Shown: piece by piece, positions 1 to 10,310 of the stretch
Numbering within the stretch: the stretch's first letter is position 1
Layout of the letters: each line of letters starts with the position of its first letter
The notes under the pieces: generated by a model
Databases searched by the model: none
Told to the model about the DNA's origin: nothing
Seen by the model: only the letters and a program-made list of their open reading frames with translations
Program-made: the position numbers and the translations under genes
Assembly: GCF_037126465.1 (NCBI RefSeq)
Contig: NC_088207.1
Location: forward strand, 20,475,049-20,539,048
Length of the DNA stretch: 64,000 nt
Reading direction: 5' to 3'
DNA from: Ornithodoros turicata
Taxonomy: Eukaryota; Arthropoda; Arachnida; Ixodida; Argasidae

Positions 1-1323
1 GCCTCTGCGTCTTGTCTTTCTCCTTGTCTCTGGTACCGTCCCCGTTGTACTCCATCAATATAGACTAACAAATTGGAGTGCAGTAAGATAGTAATACTTT
101 TATGCGTGTTGTGATTTAGTTGTGAAATGTAACAGACTGTCTCACAGACGTTTTTCAGAAACCGACTTGCTTCTGGGTTCGGATGGCTGAGTCCACTGAC
201 CAGCAGCCCATCGTTACACTGTTCCGTCGGGCACCCAGATTGACAGTGCAGAGTGACTGTCCGATCTCGCAATCGCACTATACCTTAATTATGTAAACTA
301 AATTATTGTAAAGATGCGTTATTCTGCCAGTCTGTATTATTCGTGCCGATCTGCTGGCCAGATAATCCGCTTTCCGGCACAGATAAGCCTCCGTCGGCGT
401 AGATGATGCGCTACTGAGGATCGGTTTTTCAGTTTCGGCTCATTTCCACAGCAAACAAAAACTACTCCTGTCTTGATGCACACAAACATTTCAAAATCTT
501 TGACATATTGAAACGAGAATGCATTAAACTTCGTTGCACTCTCCTTTGCCTACCCCCAAAACGTGTTCTAAGTGTGTCAATTCTGACAGTGTTTCTCTTT
601 TTTTTTTCGATCCCACATTATGAATGAGCAATGTCTGTGATTACTTGTCGCGGAGATCTGAAAACGTCGTAAGAGTTTGACTCATTTGGTAGGCACATAC
701 ATTTGTGCACAATGTCTTCTATGTTCCACAGGGCATAATCCAATGAAAGCTCTTTTGCTGTAAAGATGCTCAGCTCTGATGAAGAGAAGGGTTGTCGGTA
801 AAAGATTTCGAATTCATCTAACCCATTTCTGCAATTTCGTGAGAGAGGGTGGCGGTTCAGGAATTGCTTGGTCCCCGGCCACGTCCAGCCCACCAACGCT
901 CTGCACTCAAAGCTCTCTTCGCCTTTCTGGATACCATGGGACTTCGATTCTTATTGTGAAGGGGCTCATTATTTCATTCCTCACATCACCACCAGCAATG
1001 GGGTGTTTGGGGGTGGCAATGGGGGTTTCATCGCCCCTGGCGATGAAACTCCCCATTCATCATCTCGCAATAAAGTTGTTCCATTTCTGCGCCTAAAGAA
1101 AGAGCTTCAACAACGGTTGTTCACTTCGGTTATAAAAGCCAACCAGGATTTTTTCCATCCACACACGCTGTTGACCTATAATGTACCCACGAACAAGACA
1201 TCCCTATCCCTTTAAATACCATACCGATGACGAGGACAGTCTCTGTTTGAAATATTGGTGACTCTTGTCTTGAGGCTTTTCCCTTAGCATACACTTGGTT
1301 ACATAATACACTTTGTTATCCAC
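1..1323. other. No gene recognised
   Basis: No exon with matching splice borders or recognisable protein was seen on either strand. The short open frames overlap each other and have no protein-like composition. The stretch at about 956-1080 is one arm of a dispersed repeat whose inverted partner lies at about 5885-5990. Confidence 0.5.
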
Positions 1324-1329
1324 TTTATT
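1324..1329 (-). terminator. Candidate polyadenylation signal of the ERICH3-like gene
   Basis: The minus strand reads AATAAA here, about 235 bases past the stop codon of the ERICH3-like ORF. Position and sequence suit a canonical signal, but a hexamer occurs often by chance, so this is a candidate only. Confidence 0.35.
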
Positions 1330-1563
1330 GCACTTGTATTTGACACTGTCACTACCTAATGCCAACGTTAACTGTAGTATATTTTCAGACTACTTCCGCT
1401 GTCTGGAATTTCGTAGTTTAATTCGATGACAGGCTGCCCCTTTCAGTCTCTCAACTGTAACCTTGTGTTTCCTGCTCTATAAGTTCGTAATGCAGCAAAG
1501 GTAGCGTAGCACCCTGGCTATGTCTAAAATATACATACACATCATCACATATTTCTTCATCAT

Positions 1564-3261
1564 TCAAGGACTGGCGTGCACATCTGCCGTCACAACTGTT
1601 ACCACAGCTTCATGCACATCTTCATCGGATGAAAAGCTTTCCCCTCGCCCCGTTTCAGAACCCCATTGGTTCTTCTTGTCCTGGACAAAGTATGCCGTCG
1701 ACTGTATTGGGCTTTCTTGCACTTCACTGTCGTGCACCGCCGTTGCATGCTCTTGGGCACATTTGCCAACATTCTTTCCTTCAACGGCCTCTTCAATTTT
1801 CAGCTTCTGAGTGTTCAGTGGCAGCTCTGCTGTATCGGCATACTTCAGGGAGTCATCACTCGCGGAGGGCGACCAACTGCCTTCATTCTCTTCCGCCGTG
1901 CCATTGCTGGGTTGCTCGCTCGCCTGAATTGTTTCCGAGTCATATGCCTCGGCTTTGCTCATTCTAGCACCCGACTGGTTCGTCAGTGGCACGGCGTGAT
2001 CTAGGGAACTGAGTTTTGGATCGTCGTTAACCACATCTTCATGCTTGGTTCCGGGTTGGTTACTTTCATCCCCCGTTTCACACTCTACGTCAGATCCAGA
2101 TTCGTGCTGTGAACCATTATCTTCAGATCCATAGTTATCATAATCCTCCTCGTCATCTCCTTGGTCCTCATTTGAGGACGACGATTGTTCGTGCTTTACT
2201 GTCTTCTCCGAGACAAACCGGTCCTCATCGTTCCTGCTCGTGCTCTGTTCAATTGCATCGGCGACTACTGGCTTCACAGCCTCCTTCTCTTGCATCTTTG
2301 ATGATTTTCTCTGCGCTAAGTCCCGTCCCATCGCCTCCAGAGCTCCTTTCGGAACCAGGTCTGGAGTTTGACTGAGCGACCCCATCCGACCCTCAAGCTG
2401 ACACTTGTAGCATGGATTTCCTCCGCTCACATTAGCGAGCGAAAAGTGACCCTGTGAACCTCCGAGACGACTTCCTTTTGCATACCTGTACTCGCAGCAA
2501 CTGCTCAGTTGAATGTCCTTCAGTTGATCGACAAATATCACCACACTAAAAGCATAACCACAATGTCGCTGCGAAGCAAACTGGAAGGTCGCGCCCCTCG
2601 TGACGTTGCCATTGAACACGACGCGTGACGACCCCCCGCAGTGTTGCTGCAGGACCTTGATGTGCTGCTGTTGCAGATGAGAAGACTTCTGCAGGACTGG
2701 TCGGTTGCCGTGGAAGATGAGAGACACTTCGCAGTTTGTTTTCGCAGGCACACTGGAGCGCTTTTCAGACGCTGTCTCTCGGCTTGCAGACATCTTGCTC
2801 TCGCACTGTATTGTGGGGTTTGATCTGCTTGGAAGCTTTGGCAGGTGTTCACCATTTCTCAGCACTGGAGAGGCCTGGTTTTTTGATGGCACCACAGGCA
2901 GCAGGTATGGAGATATGGAGCGATGCCTTTTGGATGTCGATGTGGTCTGGCACTGGCAGTTCACAATGGTGTTCTGCTTCCCTACTGTAGCATTTGGAGA
3001 CCTGCTGAATGTTCCTGGACCTCCTGATCTTTGGTTATTGCACTTGTTAGATGGCAAAGCTGTTCCCTTTTTCCCACAATAACAGTAATTGCTTACAAAA
3101 CCTGTTTGCTTCGATTTTAAGCTTTCAACTACACCTACTCTGGCCAAACGCCGCCTCACATTGCATTTGCGGAAGTATTCAGCAAGATGCTTGTCACTCA
3201 GGCTGTCGTAGGAATCCAGTGGGCCAGTGGCTTTCTTATGAACGGCTGCAACTGTCCACAT
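1564..3261 (-). CDS. ERICH3: ERICH3-like protein with DUF4590 domain, intronless
   Basis: This is one uninterrupted frame of 565 codons. Residues about 13-43 (SYDSLSDKHLAEYF followed by an RRRLARVG stretch) match the N-terminal motif of vertebrate glutamate-rich protein 3. Residues about 176-287 form a DUF4590-type domain with the hallmarks QQHCGG, FASQRHCGYAFS, LSSCCEYRYAKGSRLGG and NPCYKC. From about residue 345 the chain becomes acidic and serine-rich with runs of Glu and Asp, as expected of ERICH3. Vertebrate ERICH3 is a cilia-associated protein of unclear biochemistry. The start Met is the first in frame and lies 12 residues before the conserved motif. Oddities: no intron interrupts a gene that has many exons in vertebrates, and the basic helical segment that follows the N-terminal motif in vertebrates is missing. 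It could be an expressed retrocopy. Family call is firm; expression is unknown. Confidence 0.85.
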   Translation of the reverse strand: MWTVAAVHKKATGPLDSYDSLSDKHLAEYFRKCNVRRRLARVGVVESLKSKQTGFVSNYCYCGKKGTALPSNKCNNQRSGGPGTFSRSPNATVGKQNTIVNCQCQTTSTSKRHRSISPYLLPVVPSKNQASPVLRNGEHLPKLPSRSNPTIQCESKMSASRETASEKRSSVPAKTNCEVSLIFHGNRPVLQKSSHLQQQHIKVLQQHCGGSSRVVFNGNVTRGATFQFASQRHCGYAFSVVIFVDQLKDIQLSSCCEYRYAKGSRLGGSQGHFSLANVSGGNPCYKCQLEGRMGSLSQTPDLVPKGALEAMGRDLAQRKSSKMQEKEAVKPVVADAIEQSTSRNDEDRFVSEKTVKHEQSSSSNEDQGDDEEDYDNYGSEDNGSQHESGSDVECETGDESNQPGTKHEDVVNDDPKLSSLDHAVPLTNQSGARMSKAEAYDSETIQASEQPSNGTAEENEGSWSPSASDDSLKYADTAELPLNTQKLKIEEAVEGKNVGKCAQEHATAVHDSEVQESPIQSTAYFVQDKKNQWGSETGRGESFSSDEDVHEAVVTVVTADVHASP

Positions 3262-3840
3262 GCTAATGTGTCAGATTTCTAACTGAAGCCATAAGCATCC
3301 ACTCTGTTGATATTCACATGGCAACCACCCTTTGCTCTAAAATAGACGTTTGTTGTGATGTTGCCATGGCAATGAGCTGTTGCCAGATTGGGATAACAGA
3401 ATGAAGTCAGGTGCAGTGATGTGGCAGGTATGCAGGTATAGATGGTAGAGAGGAAAAACAAAAGTTAAGCCCTGAGACTCGGGAGCTGAAACATATCAAG
3501 CACACTTCAGGATTATTGCAAATACCACATATTCATTCAAGGCAAAAGGAAAGAAAATTCTACCATGCATGCAAACTGAAAATCCTGTAAAGTTACAGCA
3601 GAAATTCTATTAAATCAAAGGTTTAAGGGTGATCAGAGCATAGTTTCCTCATGGTATGATTAATGCTGTGACAAATATGAATATTTCGGTGATGCTGGTC
3701 AATGAAATAACTATTAAGCAGATCTGTATTTTCCAAAATGCAGTATGGATCAAGTGGTCTAGATCAGGTTTTACTTGTGTGCTATTAATATCGAGCATAC
3801 TGTGCAAAATGCCCAAATCAATGAATACGGGGGTGGCCAG
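3262..3840. other. Upstream region of the ERICH3-like gene, no gene seen
   Basis: AT-rich sequence without a recognisable exon. It would contain the 5' untranslated region or promoter of the minus-strand ERICH3-like gene, but no TATA box or initiator could be assigned with confidence. Confidence 0.35.
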
Positions 3841-4500
3841 AAGGGGAACTTAGTGGATGCAAGTTTACCCCCGCGTGTACACCCGTATTCTCCCCGCAAA
3901 TCGCAAGGCTGCGCGCGTACCTACGGGTGAGCGCGCACCCGCGCTCACCTCCGTGTTACGATTCGGGATACCGTTTATGTTCATTCGATCGGAGGCGCTC
4001 GTACTCATGGCGAATACACGGCTACACGGCTCGGGTCGCTATGAATGATACGAACAGGCAGCCGGTCGTGCGCAGTGACGTCACTAGGGAGGTGCGGTCC
4101 GCGCCGGGTGACGCGCCGCACCAGTACCTCGTCTCTTTTCTCTGCGACGACATGAGGAACCCTCTGTGAGCACGGTTTTTAATGCGTTAGCATTATAGTC
4201 CTCGCTACGCAAGAATTGCGGCGTGGTTTGTCTGTAACCCCGGCGCTGAACGCATGCGCGGTGAGTGGAACGGGAAGGAGAGGGCGCGTGGAGAGTGCGA
4301 CGCGGCCACAGCGCCGGCACTCGGCTACACCGTCGCCGGCTTGCGGGATAACACGCTTGGGCGGGCAACGCAAGCCCAATCAGTTGCGATCACCGCACGC
4401 AGGCGACAATCTTTTTGTCTTCCTGCAAGGATATGGCTGTGGAGAGGGAGCGATCTTCTCTACTTTTCGTGAGCCCCTTCGAAGTTGCGCGCCTTGCAAC
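3841..4500. other. GC-rich, CpG-rich stretch of unknown role
   Basis: This stretch is clearly richer in G+C and CpG than its surroundings, with many CGCG and GCGC runs, and ends about where the sequence returns to AT-rich. It could be a CpG-rich promoter or a transposon fragment. Open frames of up to 144 codons run through it on both strands at once, which is what GC-rich DNA gives by chance. No protein family was recognised. Confidence 0.35.
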
Positions 4501-4981
4501 GGACTCTTGAAAATGCCACCGCATTTTGTTTTCAATGAAAAAAATGGAATCTTGCTTTCCGATTTTCACGCTTTTACCGGACAGCGGGAGAATGATCGCT
4601 ATACCGATGATTCGCTTGCATGTACTTCAATGACGGATACTTCGAGCTGATGGAAACCAGCAATTTGGTCGTAATATCGGAGTACTTGAACAATTGAAGG
4701 TCTGAGATAAACGGGCTCGACTCTGTTTTGTTCTATCGTAATTTCGTTGTGTTCCACGTGTCAGACATGATTATCCTGCTTTGGTGGGATTTAAAACAAA
4801 ACCTGTGGGAATGCGTCTTCATACGGTGAAATTCTTCTGCTGAAATTCAGAGTCCAGTAACTCTACATTGGCACAATCAGGATTCCTTCCTTCAAGGGCC
4901 ACACAGAACGGAAGCAGCTCTGCCATCTCAACGTCGAAGGGAAAGGTTGTAGGTGCGTGTCCTTGTGCTACCTCATCAAGT

Positions 4982-5278
4982 CTATAGTAGTGTTCAGCTT
5001 AAGAAGGAAAAGCTAGTCCATCAACTACATACACCGTTGGAGATAAGGAGATGCAATAGCGTGCCAAAAGAAATACTGCAGCACCACCACATAGAGTAGT
5101 GTCATGTGGCCAGTCTCAGCAGCCGATACGGAAGCAGAGTGAGCATGACGGATTACATTATCTCGTGGAGGAGCGAGCGTGACCTCTCTGTGTCCAGCCA
5201 TCCTACCTGTGGTGAAGTAATATTTTGAGAGCTGACGGACTACGTTTCTTTTCCTTCTTAAGTTTAACACGACTATAG
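4982..5278. mobile_element. MITE-like element with about 32-bp terminal inverted repeats
   Basis: The left end CTATAGTAGTGTTCAGCTTA is matched as an inverted copy by the right end, which reads TAAGTTTAACACGACTATAG. The arms then continue through AAGAAGGAAAAG. The 297-bp length and absence of coding sequence suit a non-autonomous DNA transposon. No clear target duplication was found, so the superfamily is open. Confidence 0.55.
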
Positions 5279-5884
5279 TGTGAATATATCTTGCATAAAG
5301 TGCAAAAGTAATGCAGACTGGGACGAGTGAGCAACAGATGCGTCCCGAAGATCCCATGATGCATTTCCAATGCTGTCACCCTAGCTTGTGTACCCAAACG
5401 TTGGTACTTCCTTCCAGCATATTTCGCGCACCCTCACTTTGGCACTACCGCACGGCAACATTGGCCGCATAAAAAGAGGGAGTGCCAGGTTTCCTTGCGT
5501 AATTGACGGTCCCCCCTAATGTTTTTTTATTTTGGAAAACCTCGGAGGAGCCGTAAAAAGGTCAGAGGCCAGCTAGCTGTATGTGTTTCTGTCCTCGTTA
5601 CCATCGCCAGCTCTGACATCGGTAATATTTGGCTTACGTTACCATTACGATTTCCTTTACGACTGCAATTTGCCATTACAATTAATACCTTTGCAACATA
5701 CACGGAAAAGCCTGGCAATTGGTGAACATGAACCATGAACACACAGCCCTGTACTTTCAAGGTTCACAAAGGTGACGGTTCAAAATTGCTTCGGTGAAGC
5801 CCTTCATCAGATTACTGCAAGCAATGTCGTACAGCACCACTTGGGGGGATTAAAACACTCCACTCGTTTTCATCAAAATAAAAC

Positions 5885-5990
5885 AACTACTACTTATGTT
5901 TTATAGTGACGATTGGAGAGTTTCCTCACCAGGGGCGATACCCTACCCCATTGCTGGTGGTGATGCGGGAAATGAAATAATGAGTCACCT
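5885..5990 (-). repeat. Dispersed repeat, partner of 956-1080
   Basis: Read on the minus strand, this segment aligns with plus-strand 956-1080, sharing CTCATTATTTCATT, CATCACCACCAGCAATGGGG and ATCGCCCCTGG in the same order. It is one family in two orientations, probably a transposon end; the full element was not delimited. Confidence 0.6.
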
Positions 5991-7677
5991 CACAGTCATT
6001 GTTCCCTTGCTTCGACAGCAAGGCTGTTGACCCTTCATATTCCAACCTGGACAGTATTCATTAGTGGAAGCCGAAGTCAAAGCAAGAATGAGCCCAAGTA
6101 TTTCTGGAATGTAACGTTTAATACATCATCCCTTGTAACAAGATAAAGCAAATAATTACATGCAAGCACAATGTAATATATACCTGTACAGCGTGGCTTT
6201 ATGAGACAGCCGTTGAAAGATCTATTTAAAAACAAATGCAGAGCCAATTCTGACTAAATCAATCTGCTAGTTGACATAAACTAGCCCACTGATATATATA
6301 TTTTGTGTCTACATCCATATATTATATATGTATAACGGTGTATTCATGCGCTGAATATTGTGATGCATATATTAAGGACTCTTAGGCATGACAGAGGTAC
6401 AACGTAATACAGAGACGTCCCACTCAGGAATGGAATTTAACGGCGCACCAAAAGAGCTTATCTTTCGTACACGTGAATGCCAAAATTGCTTGTACGTACT
6501 TTGTACATGAAAATGTTTCTGTGTCTGAGGAGGGCTCCATGTTAGTAGGCCATAATACAACCACAGCAGTAGTAACACACAGAACATGTGGCTTCTTCAC
6601 GGAAGGTTTAATAAGAAACGCAAACGGGTAAACACCGTCTCACACAAATTAGTGCTGCTGATTAAACTCGCAGGGATGTAGATGTTAGCTCGCACGTGTT
6701 CTCATTTCGTAAAGCTGGTGTAACCTTGCTCCCACCTTTCTCTACTGTTGTAAAGTTTTCCCTTATATACACCCAGAAAAGCACCACTTTGAAAGTGCAT
6801 GAGCAACTCTAAATTTATATATGTTAGTTTGAAAAACTGCTTGTGGTGCGTAAATTTCCGTGAGTGCCATATTTGCATAAAGATTGTGTGCAAATGACCT
6901 GAGAAAGCCTGTATGCAAGTAATTTTCACTTTCACATCACGGATTAATTTTTGTGTGCTACAGCAGACACAGCAAAAAGATTTATAGTAATTTCATGAGA
7001 TGCATAAAAGTTCAGGGAGCCGTTCCTATAAAACATTTTGTCTTTCCTTTCCAAAGGTTTTGTACAACGTCAAAAGCATGAAGTATTCGAATCTGTACAT
7101 GATATGCTTTTTCCTGTTGAATATTCCTTCTTTTCAACAAAATTTTCATTTTTGTGCGCCACTTTTTACCATTTTTTGCGTATGCTTCCAAAAATTGCAA
7201 TGTGTACAAAAAGTAAACAATGAAGAGATTAAAAAGGAGCAAAGCTCCCAATCTTTTCTGGTGAAAATGTTATCCTGAGAATATTTTTTTTTTTTCTGAA
7301 TCAGATGAGAAGTTGAATTAGATCCACATATAAACAAAAGTATAAAAGAAGGTTCACCTCAAACTTACACTAAAGCCAAATTTTCATTCTGGAGCAAAGT
7401 CACATGGTTTTACGGTACTCTTGGAGTGAACAGTAAAACAAAAGCAGCAAAGGGTAGCTAGCTGGTGGAGCTAATCAATGAGAGTTCAAAAAACCCCAAA
7501 ACACGTAAATAGGGAAGTGAGTGCATACACACTGTAATGACCATTCTTTGAACTGCGACAGTTGTAAATAGCTGCCATTGTTCCAAGTGTGTTTCAATGC
7601 ACGCAGCGTTTGCACTAATGTGCGGTAGCTGCACACCTGGCACCACGTTAAACCACTGGGATGCCCTTCACTTCTGG
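5991..7677. other. No gene recognised
   Basis: AT-rich sequence. The open frames on both strands are short and overlap, with no family resemblance and no convincing splice borders. Confidence 0.45.
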
Positions 7678-7899
7678 TACAGTGCTGGACAAAAGTTTAC
7701 GGAACACGCTCCGGCACATTCCTTCCTCGGGGTACCACACTAGCAGCGAATAGTACCATACGGACACCGTACCTATGCGTAGTACCGTTACCTATGCATA
7801 TGTCTGTAAATGCGTAGGGTCCCATTCGCTGCCAAGCGTGTCACTCTTGAGGAAGGAATGTGCCGGAACGTGTTCCGTAAACTTTTTTCCAGCACTGTA
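7678..7899. mobile_element. Tc1/mariner-like MITE with about 50-bp inverted ends
   Basis: The element begins TACAGTGCTGGACAAAAGTT and ends with the near-perfect inverted copy, AACTTTTTTCCAGCACTGTA. The arms agree over about 50 bp through GGAACACG and CATTCCTTCCTC. TA flanks both ends, as expected of Tc1/mariner target duplication. At 222 bp it has no coding capacity. A related copy lies at 16517-16712. Confidence 0.75.
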
Positions 7900-8689
7900 C
7901 AATGCTGACATCTGAAAGCATTCCTGAAACAATGATTACAGTGCGCTCGGAAACGGTCTACGTGCTTCTTACATAAATTGTGTGTGCATATTTACATAAA
8001 TGTTTTCTCATTTCTTTACTGCTGTATGCAGCAGAAAGAAAAGAAAAACGTGATTCACGCTATAAGTGTGTAGTTAGCTGTCTCAAAAAAATATTTTTCG
8101 ATATCTGTAAGCGTGAATTTTAATGTTTATTGAAAGAATGACACCTGTAAGATTGTTACCCTTTGTGCTTGATTAGATGCGTGGGGAATTATGCGGGGAA
8201 CTTAACGTGCAAGGCCCGTAAATGCAACAATGGGCTGTGTACACATTTGGATCACACTAGAGCAGAGGATACTACGTGTCAGCATTTAAAAGTAGAAGGA
8301 AAAACACAATAACAGCAGGCTAGCCGTAAGAATATAAGACATCGAGGGACAGTATATTCCTAATTTTACTCCAGCACATACATCCAAGGAAGTCTGACTT
8401 GCTTTGTAGCAGTCAAGACCTCTACAGGTCAGAGGAAGGCCTAATGACACTACATTGTTCGTCTGCTTATATCACAACGGATCTTGAGCGACACCTGCTG
8501 TGGTGTCATACAGCCTTCAACCTACAAAGTACTTTACGATGCTAAACGAGAAACATGTAGCTCGAGGAACACACCCTGCACTTCCTAGTGAATACACAGT
8601 TCATGCTGCGGCTCTCTGCAAATTTCACAACTGGATACATACGTGGATACGAAGTATATCAATAACTAGGCAGCGGAATAAAATAACGG

Positions 8690-9480
8690 CCTGATCTGGT
8701 GCGCGCCCCTAACATAGATTCCAGTGCTGTAGCACACAACCCACTAAATTATAACGACCATGTCATAGGCACCCCTTCCAAGAGCCGCATTTGGAAGCTA
8801 GCGGTGGGGCTACTCATCGGCCCGATTATTGCTTCCTCAATTTCTGCAATATACTTAGGGCCTGACTTTTTCGGGTTTTATTTTTGGCCAAATTCGGGGG
8901 GTAAATATCGGGTGATATTTTTCATTCGAAAATTCAGGTGTATTCGGGTTAAATCCCGTTACGGCATATCCTGTCGTCAGGAATTCGGGTGTATTCGGGT
9001 GATTTTTTTTTGTTTAATAAAAATTTGTCTTAACATGGAACTAATGTTTAGCAATGTTATCAAACTTTATTTTAATGTACGCTTATGAGTGTGCCACGTG
9101 ACCCGGATGTTTTCGGGTAGATTCGGGTTAAACCCGAATTTTACAGATTTCGTTCGGGAGGTAAATATCGGGCGGATACGGGTTTAACCCTAAAAAGTCA
9201 GGCCCTAAATATACTTTGTACTTCAGCTTAGTTTTGTACAAGCGCTGCGCGTCCCGCGGGAGGTGCTTCTTTCAAAAGTTCATTGTCATCATTCTATGCA
9301 TTTTCCTAGGAGCTGTTGCTGTCATCTGCTACGGTAGTTGTACGTCCCGTTCAAATTTCCATTGTCCAATCATGATTTAGATCTCGCGGGCCGATGAGTA
9401 GCGCCCTTAGCGGATCGTGCGGACGGGTTCCTCACAGGGTCGGCCGATTAATGACATGGTCGTCATGATCTAGTAGGTCG
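8690..9480. mobile_element. Long inverted-repeat element, split by a nested hAT-like element
   Basis: The left part (about 8745-8825) contains ACGACCATGTCAT and CTACTCATCGGCCCG. The right part (about 9385-9470) holds the same blocks inverted. The 352-bp hAT-like element at 8856-9207 lies between the arms and is the younger insertion. Exact ends were not fixed. Confidence 0.5.
8856..9207 (-). mobile_element. hAT-like non-autonomous element, family TAGGGCCTGAC, copy 1
   Basis: Starts TAGGGCCTGACTTTTT and ends AAAAAGTCAGGCCCTA. It is flanked on both sides by the 8-bp direct repeat AATATACT (8848-8855 and 9208-9215), the target duplication size of hAT transposons. The interior is non-coding and repeats the word ACCCGAAT and its complement many times. 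Orientation is opposite to the copies at 32330, 41608 and 44189. Confidence 0.85.
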
Positions 9481-10176
9481 CGCTGCCGCCGCATTTTTAC
9501 GCACTCTGCTTCGGTCACATCTGAGCAGACCCCGCAGATGTTTGCGGATGAATACGCACAGTCCTTGAACGTGTAACCTCACAGCAAATATATTTCCATG
9601 CACAAAGTTTGAGAAAACACCAACATTATGACAAAGATACCGCTTTTTCTCGTCTTGAGTGTCAAAGGGCTCTGGAGCACGAATCATGCTAACAAGATAT
9701 TCACAATAAAAAACTCAAAGCAAAAAAATAAACCAGCAGCACTCAAAACTTGTAACCTGGGGCATGCCCTTTAAACAATAACTTCACTTAAACATCACTG
9801 GAAGCAGGCATATATGACAAGACTAGGTTAGTATACAGGAACATTTTCTCCAAGAAACTACTTCCCTCGTATCATTTTTACAGACGTCATGCCACCTCCC
9901 TCCCTCCCTTCACACAATTGGCTCAGTAGGCAGTATAGTAACATGTAACAACACTGTGTGTGGAACAAAGTCGGTCAGTTCCAAACATCAGACCACAATG
10001 CCCGCAGGAAGAAAATGCAGGCAAACAGTTAGTGAGGAGATCCTAAAAGCCAATATTGGTCTTGGAAACACAAAGCTCCTATTCCTGAATTGCATGGTTG
10101 AGGCAGGTCTGTGCCATGAAAATGGCACGACCATTGTCTCACATCATTTGCATGCGTGTACTTAGAAGAAAAGGGT
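9481..10176. other. Downstream of SYAP1, no gene seen
   Basis: This should include the 3' untranslated region of the minus-strand SYAP1 gene. No clear AATAAA was seen on the minus strand close to the stop codon, and no other feature was recognised. Confidence 0.35.
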
Positions 10177-10310
10177 TTACTTTGTTGAATTCAGCATCTC
10201 CTGAATCTCATTTTCCCACTCGGGGTCATCACCCTGTCGTCCGGTGTCTTGGGCTACAACTTCGTAGTCTTGCAGTTCCTGCTGCAGTTCTTGCTCCCAG
10301 TCGTCGTCTG
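10177..10310 (-). CDS. SYAP1: SYAP1 exon 8, terminal exon
   Basis: The acceptor TTTCTAG is followed by 134 bases ending in TAA. It encodes the acidic, Trp-containing C-terminal repeat of the family ([18 protein letters not shown], then [11 protein letters not shown]). It enters in phase 1, which matches exon 7. Confidence 0.93.

Noticed and set aside
4084..4650. Overlapping open frames of 66-144 codons on both strands
   Set aside because: They lie in a GC- and CpG-rich stretch where stop codons are rare on both strands, and none resembles a protein family.
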